This document shows positions 14,401 through 28,877 of a stretch of 64,000 nucleotides of DNA, one piece after another (the stretch's first letter is position 1; every line of letters starts with the position of its first letter). The notes beneath the pieces were generated by a model. It did no database searches and was not told where the DNA came from. It saw only the letters and a program-made list of their open reading frames with translations. The translations under genes were made by a program, and so were the position numbers. The DNA is from Paracentrotus lividus (lineage: Eukaryota; Echinodermata; Echinoidea; Camarodonta; Echinidae), in contig CALNVZ010001883.1 in NCBI GenBank assembly GCA_940671915.1, positions 321,280 to 385,279 of the forward strand, given 5' to 3'.

Positions 14401-17400
14401 TGTAAATTATATCTTTTAATTCATACATAAAACCAACAACATATCACATTTTGTTTAACCTAGCGCCACTTAAAAAACTCGCTGCTTCAATTATAAATCT
14501 TATTGAGAGAAACACACCGTAAGCAAGAGTACTTATTAGAGTCAGATAATCAACTTGCTTATAACTTTACTGCGTTAAACCGTAAGCCAACAAAAATAAT
14601 TGTTAGGCAAAGTGGAGATTATGGAGAGAGATAACCATATAATATACCGCAAACGAACGGCATGATGCATTATATTATGCTTTGAGAATAATAATTATAA
14701 AATGAGTAAATAATAGATATTGAAAAATTTATAAAATTCAATTATGTACAAGCGTGTAATTCCTCCAAAATGTCTTATTACCAATGAAACACTATTTCAA
14801 CCAAACAGCCATTAGCCAACGAAGAAAACCTGTCTATCATACTATTTCTGCTAATCATACTCTATACTAACAATAAAATTTACATAGTGGTTACATTTAT
14901 TGAAACACGAAAAAAATTCAAAGAAAAAATGAAGTCAAGTGTCCCTTTCAGCCAACTCTTGACAAAACAAAAATCAAAAAAACCAATCCCTCCAGAATTC
15001 CCAACAACCATTGGCCACTCTTGAACAAAAAGAATCTCCCCGCACAAAAATCTTCCTCCTCGTCACCTTAACATGACCATGTTGATCTCCTCCATAAAAC
15101 TACCGTCTCTGCATTCGCAACCGCCTTACAATAAAAGAAACACAGAGGGATACATCTTGTTCTTTTCACCCCTTTCTTCTTTTTTTGCCATAAATCGTCC
15201 TTGAAATGTAGAGAACTTATATAGTTTTCTCTTCCACAGTGAATTATATCAAATACAGGTTCTGTTTAATATCAGACTGTACAACTTTAAGAGACTTAAC
15301 AAAAACACACAAAAAAACAGAAAAAAAATATATAATAAAAGATATAAACCACAGAAAAACCATAAAATACGCACTGCAAACTATTTTTCAAACTTAACAA
15401 CTAACACCCATTAAACAATCTTTTAGATCTAAACGCATATAACCAAATCATTGCAGAACAATATACACAACTACAATAAACAGTTCAGCACACAAACACT
15501 ACGACTATCAATATCATAAAATCCATATTCAATAGAATATAATACTCTCCTCACTTGTTATTACAAAATGTTATCAAATACGTATTATATAAGTATCCTT
15601 AATGACTCGGATTGCCAATCCAACTTTGTGTGAAAACAACAATTGCATCACGCCACATAAAGACGTTAACAGCATTTATTTCTACATTAGTAATATTTTA
15701 GACATTACATCGGCTCATAAAGTAATGATAACAATTCAGTTTGGTCTGCTATATCAGACCTATATATTGTTATATCAACCATTGAAATATGTTTCCATCT
15801 CTTGATTATTGATTGGTAAAAAATAAAATGAAATAAAATCTAGCGATACATCTAACTTTGATCTATTTACCAGCAATTAATCGTAAAATAAACATATGGT
15901 AAATGTATTTGGCCTTAAACATCATAATAAAAGCATTATCTTTACCACTCTAATGAAACAAAAAATCACAATCAGATAAACAAAGAACAATATATCCATA
16001 TATAAACATAGACAATGCACAGATCTATGAAACTATAAATAAAAACAAATAGTTACATAAATTTACTAACAATAAATTAAAAACACACACACACAACGAA
16101 ACACAAATAACATATAATAATAAAATCATGCTAATAGTGAATATTCTAGTAAGTTAAAAAAAAAACAAAACCAAACAAAAACAAACACAAAAAACAAAAT
16201 ATAATTTACGTCCTATAAAAGCGACACATTTGATCCTATGCAAAAAAGATAATGTCTAAATATAATGCGTAAAACATGTTGAATTTTATGAATGTATTCA
16301 ATAAGTGAACAAACAAAAGACTGAAAAAATACTGTGACATAATTATATTACCATTGGAACAGAACTGTAAATTGATACGAGAAAGATATGTAATTTAGTT
16401 TATTAATTCATAGACATTATGAATGTAAAAATTGTCTGATCCCCAAAAAACAACAATATCGAATAAACGCAAGAAGATAAAATATTAACAGAAGAAATTA
16501 CGCGTACATACCACACTATACGACTTAAATTTTACCCTAAAACGCATACTCGTTGCCATTCCCCATCAACTAATGGTGAATCAAACAAAGCTAAACATCA
16601 CCATCAAGTTCAGACTATGATTCCACCTCGCAACATATTGTTTGAGTTTAAACATCTGGCTGCACAACGATCTGACATTTTTTTCCTAATTGCTTTAACA
16701 AGAAAAATTAATGCCGCAGCTGCCTCAATTACTCACCTTTTCTATTAAAATGTCCCTAATGAACCGCCCTTACAACCACCCTACAGCTGCTACATAAAAG
16801 ATTTTATATGCCATGATCTTCTGCACCCAATTCAACAAAGCGTTATTCCTTCATCTGTCTATCTTTTCTACTTAACCAGCTATAAGACAGATCTACAAAA
16901 ACTATTACATCGTGCGGTTAACACATTATTTCTCAAACGATATTCAATTCTTAAAAATATTCAGTCACCACACAAGATAATATATGAAAACTATACAAGG
17001 CACACAATCAGTTCTCGTGGAGAAATTTATATTTCTTTGTCAGGAAATAAAAATGGTGGATATAACCACTTCGTCATTTCGAATCTACTCCTTTTTTGTG
17101 CATAAATACTCAACATCCACATTTAATCAAAACTAAATATTTACTTCGTGTCATCTTAACTGCCAACACATAGCAAAAAAATTATATATTAAGACTTATT
17201 CATACACATATCCATCTTTTGTCTTACTCTACAGCGTCATTTCACACAGAAAATAATAATGCAAAAATTACAAAATAGTATTCTGTACAAATAGTATTTT
17301 TCAATTTTTTTATGTGCTACATGAGACCATATGCATTTAATCTTATATTTCCTAGCTGCAATAAATTTCAATATACAGTTAATCAACCCAGACTTATTGC

Positions 17401-20059
17401 AATATGGAAATGCCACCAAAATACATTGTTTACACTTTTTTTCTTATTGTACAGAATTTCCTCAAGTTATGGTGTCATATCTTTGTTTCACGCTTGTATT
17501 TTCTCGAGTGTGTGTGTCATGATGAGCTGATTTATAAAAGTAACATTTAATCTAACGAAATCAACTTTACAATTCCTCAAAATTGCGCCTTTTCGCTCAT
17601 ACATCACATCTTCCGCAATGATTGATAAAATCCAGCGCAATAACTATAAATTCTTGCTGTGGCAGTTATTATAAACACTAGTCCTTTAACCTTTCAGTCC
17701 GATATAATCCCACGTACCCCAGAATCACTGGCGCACACTTACCAAATGAACACCTTATAATGGCATGCTATGTATTCTGGAATTTGTTGTTATTGCCTTA
17801 GTATTTGTTATTGTCAAATTGCGTTGTAGGGTGAGTATAAACCATGTCGCTTTCGCACTAAAGGCATATACCCCTCCCTTTCAACCACACAAAAATTATT
17901 GTTCTCCAACCCGTACCCGTTACACTTTAAATAATCCGCGAGCCTCCTTGTTCAACAATAACTCATTTATTAAACCATTATCTCCATTGATTTTGTTCTC
18001 TGGAAACGCCCAGGACGAGACACCACGCCACCCCCCTCAATTATACACACGTCCCCTATCTCCCATTCTCGTATTAAATTCATTTGAGTATACATTATAT
18101 GGAAATTTATGTTGATCTCGTTTTATACCCTTTGTTAAAGCTAATACCGCATTCCCCCACCACCCCTTCCCATCACTCACACCATCACCAACTATCAACT
18201 ACTACACACACCTCCGACAAATATGAGTGTTAGAGCGGCGTGGCACTCTACCTAATAATCATGCATAATATAGTCCGCTTACTATTCGACCCTATCATTA
18301 TACTTCGCGCATCTTCCCCTAATCCAAAAAGCCTGAACTATTGAGGTTACTATGCTATCTCCTCGGAGGTGGCAAGCGACGTGCAGTTCGTATAAGTTAT
18401 CCAGAATCTTTCTTACTTAAATAGCCGATTATTTAACCAACCAATGTAACTTTATAATACACAGACTTCAACATAAATACCCCACACTGACCGAGAAAGG
18501 GATCTAATCCTCTTCAAATGTAAGCGAGTCGCACCACTCATAAGCGATTCTCTTTATCACTTCCAAGATGCAGTTCAAAACCATCTGCTATTTCACTTCT
18601 TCTCTTTACTCAATGCTACAAAATTTAAATCACATGCATGAGTCCTATACTTTATCGCTGTTAGATACCATTAATGGTGTATAGCAGGAATACTTCGTAT
18701 CCTAATTTCACGGAGACTAACGACTACTTTGAACGCTCACAGCAGTAGCTGATTTATATCTCACTATCTCGCGGAGACCATAAATCATTTCTCCGACGGA
18801 TAAAAAGTGTTAGAGACCTATCGATATCCGCGCAATCGTCTCAAAGCGACAGTTTTTAAAAAAACTGTTACAAACGCAAGTTTCATAAGAAACCGTCTCA
18901 AAGTAGATTTCCCACTCATGAACGTCGCGAGACTCTCAACGTAAGACAAAGTTCAAACATTGAAAATAGTTTTGTAATTATGTGGCGCGGGAACCGTCTC
19001 GATAAACTTCTTAATACAATTTTCCGCGGAGTCGTCTGCGCGATTACTCTGAGAACATGACTTATCAATCTCTTAAAATCTCAAAGTCGATCCAATGTCG
19101 TTATTGTTCAATAAATACAAGAGCCCAACAGTATAACTTTTTCAAAGTTTTCTTATAGTTCAATTAATAACTAATCAACCTAATACTGCTATGTCTAGCC
19201 TAAAAATACAATGATAGCAAGATCGATGCTACATTACCAAGTTCTATCTTAATAACAGCGGGTCCGAACACAATATTATACCTCGGAATCTTTAACTTGG
19301 TCGTATTTCGAATAAACATATACTCCAAAATCCACCGTGATGCTATCATATCTGTGCGAGCCTATATTCCACAAACCAAGAATCATGTGAGATCTTGGTC
19401 TTACACACAGAATAAATTCTCCTGATATTACTCATATCGTTTACATCTACAGTGATACCAACCCTCAATTAGCCACACAGATACCAATATATTTAATTCT
19501 ATTTCTTTTTTTTTTTTTTTTTTTAGATATAAGAGTACACCACTTTCTCGTTCAGCCAATTTACTTATGGCTTTTAGAGTGCAAACTACTTAATAATGTG
19601 TTTTCGAACAGAAATTCTACATTTCAATATTTATATAAACATACGCAATATCAATCCACCATTCCAAGTTGCGGATAATATTATGAAAACCAAACTCTAA
19701 ACCACATAAAACTTAGAAACTAAACTCTAGATCCATATACAATTCAAAATTTAGTTTTGATCACTACGATATAAATCAACTTATCAGACATATTGACTTC
19801 ACTACGCTATCTCATATATAGTCCAGTTCAAAGAGCTAATGTAATCGTTATATACTAGGTCTTTAAAAATGAAAAATGCTCTGATAATTTTCAATTTGTA
19901 CCAGTCACCAAATAATGAGACTGCTCTCTTCTACATTGCTGCGACTCCCACTGAAAAACCAATGCTTATTTTAACCTTCTTACGTCCGTACGATAATTCT
20001 ACTTTCGATCCTACCCAGTGTGTTTTATGGCATCCACTAGTGACAATATATCATTAATA

Positions 20060-22600
20060 TGTTTTCTATGGTTTGCATTATCATGACTACACATTAGGAC
20101 AAAATATTACGCACTAACAAGAATCTACTCCCTCTGACAAACTTCACACATTTACATCATATGAAAAAACATAATGTTAACACCCAGCATATCAATATGT
20201 TTGCCATTGCCACAATTGACCTTTTTTTACCCAAATGTAATCAAACATACTCGATTATAAGAAGATAACCCATCAAATAAAATCATTTAACTGTCTTGTT
20301 CAATAATTCGTTCAAAAGCGTACAAATATGTAGATTAACGTTTACAACTAAGACAAGTAAAACACAATTATCATTGCTCACCCACACTACAGTCAGTCTT
20401 TGGACACAAAGCAAATTATTTCAACCTTAACCATATGCATTTACTGCATATATCAAAATTGTCTTCTATACATGATATCAAGCTTGAACCTCATTCATAA
20501 CTACAAAACCACCAAAAAATCCATCATTAACAATTAAAAACACTCACATATTCAATATGGACCCAATCATACATAGAACATATCTGTCCATATCTTGAGA
20601 AACCCTCCAATCATGACCTTGTAAACTCAACATGCGTCATAATAAAATTTATGAAAGTGAACTAATATATGGAAATGTACATTAATATCTGGCCAAAACC
20701 AACAACTATTATCTATGTTAACTTCTACCTTATTAACTCATAAGTCAATGTCAATAGAGAATATACAGACCCTCATTTTTGTATGGCACTCAGAAATGCA
20801 TTATATTCATGTGAATAGCCAACAAAAAACTGTCATAAGCCGACCAACAGGTCAAAGGCAAATGTCTCCAAGAAATAACGTTTAGTTAGTTCTTAACACT
20901 GGTTGCATTCATCTTCCTCGTCATTCCGAGTAAACTCTTTACTGCGCGTATAAATTCGATTTCTTCGCATAATAATATACAACCACTTTAATGACTTCTA
21001 CATATCCATATGACACCAGACATCGTCGCTCATTATCCCATATAAGCCTTAAATCTAACAATTCATATATACGTGCACAAAAAACATAGTATACACATTT
21101 CCAGATTCACAAACTTACCTGTTAATCTTCACTTTTTATTAAAGCTAGTTACAATTTAACTGAATTCGAAGTTAGTAATGACACACGATAAAATCTATTC
21201 CACATAATAATCACCCAACAAATATAACACAGAATAGACCAATATTATACACAGACACGCCAAGATCATAATATAATATAGCAAATTAAATAACAATAAT
21301 GCATCAAACGACACACTGAGAATTAAGTATATAAGTGAATCATAGTAAAGACACCCAAACTGTATAACATCTCAACATCATATACATTCAATCCATTAGA
21401 TATAGCAAAATAGAACCACACACGATCAGCATACAACATATTAAAAGTACCATAAAACATAGAACATCCAAGTTACTAAATATCTTCTTGACAATCATAT
21501 ATCTATCATAATATGACCTCAAACAAATTAAAGTCCAAACACATTAAATTAACAACTAATTCGCAATAAACCCGTTGAGAGCCTCAAAATAAGATCCTGA
21601 CATAAAAATATATACCACCACTACATGTTATTTACACTTCATACCCTATTAGGTCAACATATGTCACTGTAAACAACATTCCTGGTTCTAATAAAGGAGA
21701 CAACACAAATTATGACGTTTGAGTATTCCATATATACAATGTAAGTAATCTCATCTTTCACCACAAATAAGACTAAGGTCAAGATTTGTCAAAAAACTGT
21801 AGCCAAAAACGCAATTCTTGAAACTTGACCTATACCTGTGTCGATATGATTTTACACTTGTCTGCAACTAACTTATGATATATATTTCGCCTAATACCAT
21901 CAACCTAAAAAACTAGAGTACGTCAATCTTTAGCTTACACATTTGACTAGATAATTAAACGACAATACATAAAACATTCGTTCTTTGCTACAATACTCTG
22001 TACACATTCTAAGTAAGATGTTAAAATCATTCGAAATACATATGACCTTCTTTGTACACCAATATCTAAGGGCGTTCTTTCCCATAGTTTCACCTAAAAT
22101 GCACAATATTTAGCTCTTTGATTCACTTTAGACAATTCTCTGAATTTAATCAAATAATATTCATTAAATTCTCGACCGACTTCAACTAAACTACCCTATA
22201 TACGTCAATCAATTAGGCATAAATAAACTTACCTTAGAGGCAGAAATAATCTCTCATAATATGCTGAATTAGCGTCGCATACTCTTGAGCTACTAAAAAA
22301 CCTAATCTCTTTATATAATAACTTACATTTCTATTGTTAGTAATATATCATCACTACAACTATATCCAAAAATGACAGAATTGTTTAGTCTTCCCTTTTT
22401 GAACAAATCCATTATTCTAGGTAATCGAAGCACTGAACCTTATGAACTTCTATTTGCGCACCAAAAGTTCAATTAGATGCCGATTCTCTATTTATTTGAT
22501 ACTCCAAACTTCGTATCAAGAATTCAACAATAACTTCAAAATAATAAGCTTTTCCCTCATATATAGCATTAAACATATAAATAAGAACAAACGAAACAAC
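20060..22600. repeat. Noisy copy of foldback element D
   Basis: Ordered matches run from the left terminus (GGTTTGCATTATCATG near 20,068; compare 30,384-30,404), through an ACAGGTCAAAGGCAAATG block near 20,850, to a right terminus resembling CAAACGAAAC near 22,588 (compare 32,433-32,443). The copy is about 2.5 kb against 2.06 kb in the clean one, again from extra inserted bases. Confidence 0.5.
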
Positions 22601-24269
22601 ATCAACCCCTCAACAAAAAACATCCACCTTCCTGCCTTACAGACGCTTAACCATCTGCTGCCTATCCCCCCCTTTGAACCGCAATATACCGATTATGCGC
22701 ACATCGGAATTAACGATTCTTGATAACTTCCCGATCTATTTTCTGCCACTCCACACTCAGAGTAATCCTAATTCTGCAGCGCACATCCTCTATAAATTGG
22801 CCAATATTTCCTTACACAATTTACACTAAAACTTTGATGATATATTCTATGACTACACATCACTTAGATATCCACATAATTTTAACTTACAACTATTAAA
22901 TATTGCCGAAAAATTCTTTATAAAAAAGTCTGACAACCCTAGTTCCGTTAATAGACATGTTGTACCTCCCTACCTTACAACTTCTACTTCTTCCTCCAAT
23001 TCTGACCAGATCTGAAGAAGACCCTTGTGACAAACACCCGAGACCCAGATAACAGCTACCTAAAAAACCAACCTTGCTCTGTACCTGTGTACCCGCCAAC
23101 TACAAAATCAGTCACCACAGCTGAACCCAATATAACCATTAAACGATCAATATATTCGTATCATTATTTATAGTTTTTTTTATCTCTTAACTCTCTATTC
23201 CGAGTCATTCTCCGTTGAAATGCAAACTATATTAACATTCTTGACTTCTGAAAAATATGCCCTGTGTACAAACTTGAAAATATCAATACCAAAGTCATTT
23301 TATTGTACCCAAGACTCTACCGAAACAAAGCCAACATTCCTATAACTTAACACCACTCTTGATATTAACCACTTTATTATCCTATGGACAGCATACCACT
23401 CACATATACTGCCTGAATATGGTAAAGCTTTATAATTCTATGATTAAATGACCTTCCATGCATCGAAAGCTGTATAATAAAATAGCTTATTCAATAACTA
23501 TTGTTTTTATAAGATTAATGACCAATTCGAGTACTCACGTCCTTCTTCTTCGTGCAATAACCATATTGAATAACGAATCTGAGAAATTGACTTCATTATC
23601 TTTATGCAGAGAGTGCTAAAAGAACTTGACATAGGGCAATTAAACCCTCACACATTCAGACTCGTATTACCATTCAACGGGTTAGCTGGTCTCTGGGCAC
23701 TCGTAAGATAATAGTAAATACAAACATTCTTTCCACGAGCCAAATACCTCATGCCACTGCTCATTCATCGCTGAATAAAATCTCGATATACTTGTGAGAG
23801 CGTGCATACTATAGTCCTCACACGTAGTTAACATTAAAAAACAATATATCAATGAGTATCAAACCATCCTAATTAATATAAAAAACATAAAAACAAAACA
23901 TGGTAGTCCTTTTCCATAAAACATTCTATTCATCATCTTCTGCCATCTTCCTCTCGGAACCCAGACAACTACGTCCCTTACGCTCAAATTTCAAGACTGA
24001 TGCACTTTCGGACAATTTAACACTAAAACATACATGTTAAGACTTACTATATCGATCTTCTTTTCGACGGTAACCGCACTTGACAATACCATACCATTCA
24101 TGATAGGTTATTATGGAAAATTACTGTATTCAGTAGTATAGATATCTAAGCTAGTAAAGCAGTAAATAATTCTATCAACTACTAGTTCGATCACAATCAA
24201 ATAATCGCATAAGACATGAGCTACCGAGAAAAAAAATCAATCAAACTTTAACAATCTGATATAATAACG

Positions 24270-25460
24270 TTTACTAAATCAAACTCTGCCCCTCCCCCCC
24301 CCCCCATGATTTTTTTGACAAGGGGATTTGCGAAAGACCAGAGGAAGACGACCGTAAGGTTCGTGTGGTTTGGTATTTAATTAATAAAGATCTATTGTAC
24401 TCAGGGGCTATTTCATTGATGATATGGTAGACCAAAAGTAGTATTTTGAAATTGATACGTTCTTTTACGGGCAACCAGTGGAGATTTTGCAAAATCGGTG
24501 TGATATGACTTCGTCTGCTTGTCAACGAAACAATACGCGCTGCTGCATTTTGGAGCTTTTGCAATCTCGCAATATGTACGCTTGGTAAGTTATAAAGTAA
24601 TCCGTTTCCAAAATCGAGGCGAGAAGAAATGAGTGAATGAATAAGTTTCTCTGTTGCAGAACGAGTCAGATATTTCCGGATAAAGCCAATATTGCGCAAT
24701 TGATAGCGAACTGATTTGCAGATACTAGTGATTTGGTTTGACTTAGACATTTGGGAATCTAATACGACGCCAAGATTGCGACATGAAGACAACAAGGATA
24801 CATCATTACCTGAAATAGTAATGGAGTTGACATTTAACTTACTCAAATTTGATTTCGAACCAAAAAGCAAAAACTCGCATTTACTTTGGTTTAACAACAA
24901 AGAATTTGAATTCATCCAGTCATTAACTTCCGAGATGCAGTTTTCCAATTTGCGCAGTGTTTTAGTAGCTTGATGTGGAAGAAAGGAAACAAAAATCTGA
25001 ATGTCATCTGCATATAGATGGTAAAGAACAGAATGACGTTGAAAAATAGTACGAAGGCCGGTAAGATAAATAGAAAACAAGGTGGGCCCGCCGACAGAGC
25101 CTTGGGGTACTCCACATGCAAGTAACCTAGAGGAAGATGTTAGGCCATTCAAAAGAACAGCCTGTGAATGGCTTTAAAGATAAGATTCAAACCATTTCAG
25201 AGCCTGACCCTGAATACCTAGACTCGCTAGATTATTGACAAGTATTTTGTGGTCGACAGTGTCGAAGGCCGAAGACATATCTAAGAGTACCATAGCCGTG
25301 ACAGATCCAGAATCCATTTCTCGTAAGATAAAACTTGAAACATTAATTAGTAGTGTCTCTACACTATGGTGCGGGCGGTATGCTGACTGTAAAGGATCAA
25401 CTAAATTATGTTCAAGTAAATAATCTGTTAATCTAGAAAAAACTATCTCACTATTTTGTT
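24270..25460 (-). pseudogene. CR1/L2-clade LINE reverse transcriptase fragment
   Basis: The largest open frame in the window (24,274-25,152, 292 codons, minus strand) is the palm/thumb part of a non-LTR reverse transcriptase. It has GVPQGS at residues 14-19 and the catalytic YADD at 47-50. A C-terminal stretch (LRNIGFIRKYL, RLQKLQNAAARIV, LHWLPVKERINFKILLLVYH) is typical of CR1/L2-like LINEs. Upstream, out of frame, 25,153-25,450 encodes SAYRPHHSVETLLINV and LLDMSSAFDTVDHKIL, which are earlier RT motifs. At least one frameshift or stop separates it from the main frame near 25,155. The 3' end stops abruptly at a G run (plus-strand C run, 24,290-24,305) before the usual final motif. The 5' end stops where a TTAA-flanked element begins. 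It is a dead fragment; no EN or ORF1 is present. Confidence 0.9.
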
Positions 25461-25463
25461 TAA

Positions 25464-26499
25464 CTCTTTATGCGCCACTTAAAAAACCGGCCTGTGTCAC
25501 GTTATTTCAGGGACACCCGTTTAAGGCAAATCTTTATAGAGTCACATGAATCAACTTGCTATAACTTTTTACTGCTTGAACCTAACCACAAATATTGTGT
25601 AGCAAAGTTGTAGAGTATGAAATTTCCATATTGATGATGCCACACTCATGGCATTATTTATGATCGTTTGAATAATAATTATAAATATATATTGTTTGAA
25701 ATTTTATATTTATGACAACTGTTTATTCCTCCAAAATGTCTTATTTACCAATGAAGACATATTTTCAAACAAAATACATTAGCCAGGTGAACTTCTTAGC
25801 TTTATTTTGGTATATCATACTCTGATACTAACAATAAATACTAGGGTTACAGTTTATTGAAAGAAAAAAATTCAAAGGAAAAGAAAGTTCAAAGTGTCCC
25901 TTTCAGCCACTCTTGACAACGGGGTAATCCCTCCCATTGAATTCCCCAGCCATGTGGGCCACTCTTGACAATAGGGGTAATCTCCCCCACAGAAATCTTC
26001 CTCCCTGGTCACCTAACCTTGACAATGGGGTGATCTCCCCATTGAAACTACCCTGGTCCTGGTCATTGTCGATATCCGGCTTAGCGGGAAGTTAAAGAGA
26101 ACATCAGAGGGATACATCTTTTTCTTTTCATCCCCTTCTTCTTTTGTTGCCATAAATCAGCCTTTGAAATGAAGAACTTTATTGATTTTTGTTCTTTCCA
26201 CAGTGAATGTATTCAAGTACAGTTTACTGTAATATCAGATGTACAACTTTAAGAGGACTTATGACAAAACCAAAAACAGAAAAAAATATATAATAAAATA
26301 AAAAATCCACCGGAAAACGATAAATACGCTGTTATTTCAAATGTAACACTACGACGGAAAGCAGTTTATCTGAAAGCGTGAGTTATATAATGCAAACAAT
26401 ACAGAGCACGAATAATTGCTGCCCACTACGAGCGGTAGTATGTATGTCTAATTGACTCGTGTACTTGTGTGAAAAATTGCATTCACGGCACATAAAGAG
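25464..26499. mobile_element. TTAA-flanked non-autonomous element F1
   Basis: The termini are inverted: CTCTTTATGCGCC follows TTAA at 25,460-25,463, and GGCACATAAAGAG precedes TTAA at 26,500-26,503. Element F2 (30,309-33,524) shares the same ends, but their interiors look unrelated. TTAA duplication with short inverted ends is known for piggyBac and Kolobok superfamilies; assignment here is inference. No transposase frame is visible in the 1.04 kb interior, which includes a small minisatellite. The left end abuts the 5' end of the LINE fragment, so F1 may have inserted into that LINE. Confidence 0.5.
25905..26060 (+). repeat. Short tandem repeat, unit about 55-65 bp
   Basis: Three degenerate units, each with an (A)CTTGACAA block, a GGGGTAATC- or GGGGTGATC-type block and a CTCCCCATTGAA-like block. 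It lies inside element F1. The equivalent part of the noisy copy (about 14,940-15,110) shows the same units. Confidence 0.55.
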
Positions 26500-26504
26500 T
26501 TAAA

Positions 26505-28380
26505 GCATTATTGTTCTACATTAGTAATATTTTAGACATACATGTGCTCATAAATGTAAGATAACATTGTCAGTTGGTCGTGGATACAGGACAATATTGT
26601 TAAACCGAGTTGTAAAAGTGGTCCGTATCCTGATGGTAGTGATTGGTTAAAAGTAAATGAAAATCTGGATACATTACTTTGAGTCTTTTCCAGAGTTTAT
26701 CGTAAGAAAATTAAGGGAAAGTATGGCCTTGAACATCATATTGAACATTTCTTGTTACCATCGTTAGAATATATTTACATGTGCAGATGAGATCTTGAAA
26801 GGAAAGATTGTTACATAATGTTTACTGGCTTTATAACACACAATCGGAACATTCTGTAATGATCTATTATATAAATATTCATGCTAATGTGTCTAGAGTT
26901 AAAAAAAAACAAAACCAAACAAAACACACACAAACAAATAGTTTTGTACGCCTATTGAAGAGCGAGACTATTTTGATCTATGCAAAAGATATGGCATAAA
27001 TATAATCGTTTGTGATACATGTTGATTTGTGAAGTTGTATCAAGTGATATGAAACAAAAGGAAGCTTGAAGAAAATCTGTTTGACATAGTTTATATTCCA
27101 TTGGAAGCAGAGACTGGGAATGATACGAGGAAAGATTGGTAAAGTTGTTGAGTTTAATTCATGACATGAATGTAAATTGGTCGGATCGCAGAAGAACAAC
27201 AAAGGAATAAGGCGCAAGAGATAAAATATAACGAAGGTTCGGGTACATACCGAACGTTGTACTTAAATTTTTATCCCTAAAACGAACGCGTTCATATCCC
27301 CATTCAACTAAGGTGTGAAATCGGAACAAAGGGTGGATTAATCACCACGTTCAGAATGAGTTCGCACCTCGCAACAATGGCTTGAGTTAAACATCTGTGC
27401 ACGAACGCCTTCGCATTGTTTTTCCTAATTTGCTTTCTAAAAGGTAATGCCGGAGCGGGCCTTCAATACGTCACCTTTTTCAAATGTCTAATGAAGCGCC
27501 TTTGACACCACCGACGCGGCAATAAAAGATTTTTATGCCATTATCTTGCGCCCAAAAAAGACGTTTATTCCTTCGGTCTCGTGTTCTTACCAGCTATAAA
27601 CGGCAATACATCTTGTTAAAACATGATTCAAACGATTATCCAATTTTAATATTTCAGGCCTCGAAATTATAAAAACGAAGGCACACAATTTCAGTTCTGT
27701 TGGAGAAATTTTATATTTGTCTTTGTCAGGAAATAAAAATATTGGTGGATAAATTTGCGTCTATTTCGAATCTCCTCCTTTTTGTGATAATACGCCAACG
27801 ATCAGTTTGGTCAAACATATACTTCGGGTATCTTACTGCCAACGTAGCAAAAGATTGTAAATGGTAAACTTTTATGACAATTACGATTGTTTGTCAACAG
27901 CGGCGAATTCAACGCGAAAGTATAAGAAAGTAAAAAGTTATTTGTACAATTTATTGTTCAATTGTTTTGTGCTAAGTTGCAAGCGTTAACAGTTTCGAGC
28001 TTGAAAATGTTACAGTTACACCCTGATGAAATGAAATGCCGCAATAATGTTTACACTTTTTTTCTGTGACAGAAAATTCCTCAATGTTTGTTTTTTTTTG
28101 TTTGCGTTTTTTTTTCTCGAGTGTGTGTGTATGTGTGATATTATAAAAAAAAGTGTAACTACTAAAGAACTTTACGAATCCCAAAATTTGCGCCTTCCGC
28201 AAACACTCTCCGATGATGAAAAAAGAAAAAAATCTTTGCTGGTGTGTAAACGTAGTCCTTGTACGTTTCAGGGTGGATTTTTCCCCTCCACCCAGAACCG
28301 GCCCCTTCCCTTATGACACTAATGCATGCAGTTGTCGTTGTTTGTTTGTATTTGCAGTATTTGTTTTATTGCAAAATTGT
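26505..28380. other. Gene-free stretch
   Basis: No frame of note. The open stretches near 27,972-28,316 are low-complexity (K/T- or F/C-rich) and driven by T runs and a GT repeat. I see no splice-bounded coding block and no transposon end that I can define. Confidence 0.5.
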
Positions 28381-28388
28381 AGGGGGGG

Positions 28389-28426
28389 GGGGGTAAACCA
28401 GTCGCTGTAGCGACTGGTTTACCCCT
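28389..28426. repeat. Perfect short hairpin
   Basis: Two 17-base arms beginning GGGGTAAACCAGTCGC are separated by a two-base spacer and are perfect reverse complements. The hairpin sits between a G run and a C-rich run. It is also traceable, degraded, near 17,829-17,875 in the noisy copy, so it predates the duplication or is shared sequence. No transcriptional role can be assigned. Confidence 0.7.
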
Positions 28427-28690
28427 CCCCCTTAACACACAAATTATTGTTCTCCACCCGTACCCGTTACACTTTAAATAGAGCCCGCGAGCTTCCTTGG
28501 TTCAACAATAACTATGTTATACACGTTATCTCAGTTTTGTTGGAAAACGCCCAGAATCGGGACACCCGCCCCCCCCCCCTTCCCCGGCCCTATCTCCATC
28601 TCGTATATTTCATTTGTTGTATTTCATGTATTATTTTGTTGGTATTTGTGTGTAACTGTAAAGCTTAATACCGCCTTATTCCCCCCACAC

Positions 28691-28693
<3 letters not shown>

Positions 28694-28725
<32 letters not shown>
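28694..28725 (+). repeat. (CA)n microsatellite
   Basis: About 15-16 uninterrupted CA dinucleotides, followed by a G-rich stretch. The open frame across it is an artefact of the repeat. Confidence 0.95.
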
Positions 28726-28726
<1 letters not shown>

Positions 28727-28856
28727 GAATAATAGGGGGTGGGGTGGGATTCCAGATAAGTCATTGAAATAGGGGTCTCTTAGCATTTTCCCCTAGGTTA
28801 TTTACTGACTGCCCCTTCAAAAGCCTGTAATTGGGTATCTATGCTTGACTCCCTGG

Positions 28857-28877
28857 GAGGGGGGGGGGGGGGGGGGC
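28857..28877 (+). repeat. Poly-G run
   Basis: An almost pure G run of about 20 bases, one of several homopolymer G/C runs in the window (compare 24,293-24,305 and 62,161-62,177). Length is unreliable at such runs. Confidence 0.9.

Larger units (their letters stand above)
13030..24290. repeat. Noisy direct copy of 24,291-34,030
   Basis: Collinear similarity is visible throughout. 13,040-13,090 matches the LINE end at 24,300-24,340. 14,080-14,300 matches 25,135-25,330. 14,940-15,110 matches 25,890-26,070. 18,661-18,720 matches 29,113-29,165. 20,850-20,880 matches 31,005-31,040. 22,690-22,810 matches 32,535-32,660. 24,213-24,240 matches 33,962-33,985. The noisy copy is about 11.26 kb against about 9.74 kb, so insertions dominate. 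G runs are often lost or replaced. No frame survives in it. It should not be annotated as independent sequence until its origin is settled. Confidence 0.8.

Noticed and set aside
17765-18115. 116-codon plus-strand frame
   Set aside because: Lies in the noisy copy. The clean equivalent near 28,330-28,650 breaks into different short frames around homopolymers and has no domain.
1099-23099. Many 60-116-codon open frames in the first 24 kb
   Set aside because: They lie in visibly error-laden sequence, match no family, and are not open in the clean counterpart where one exists.
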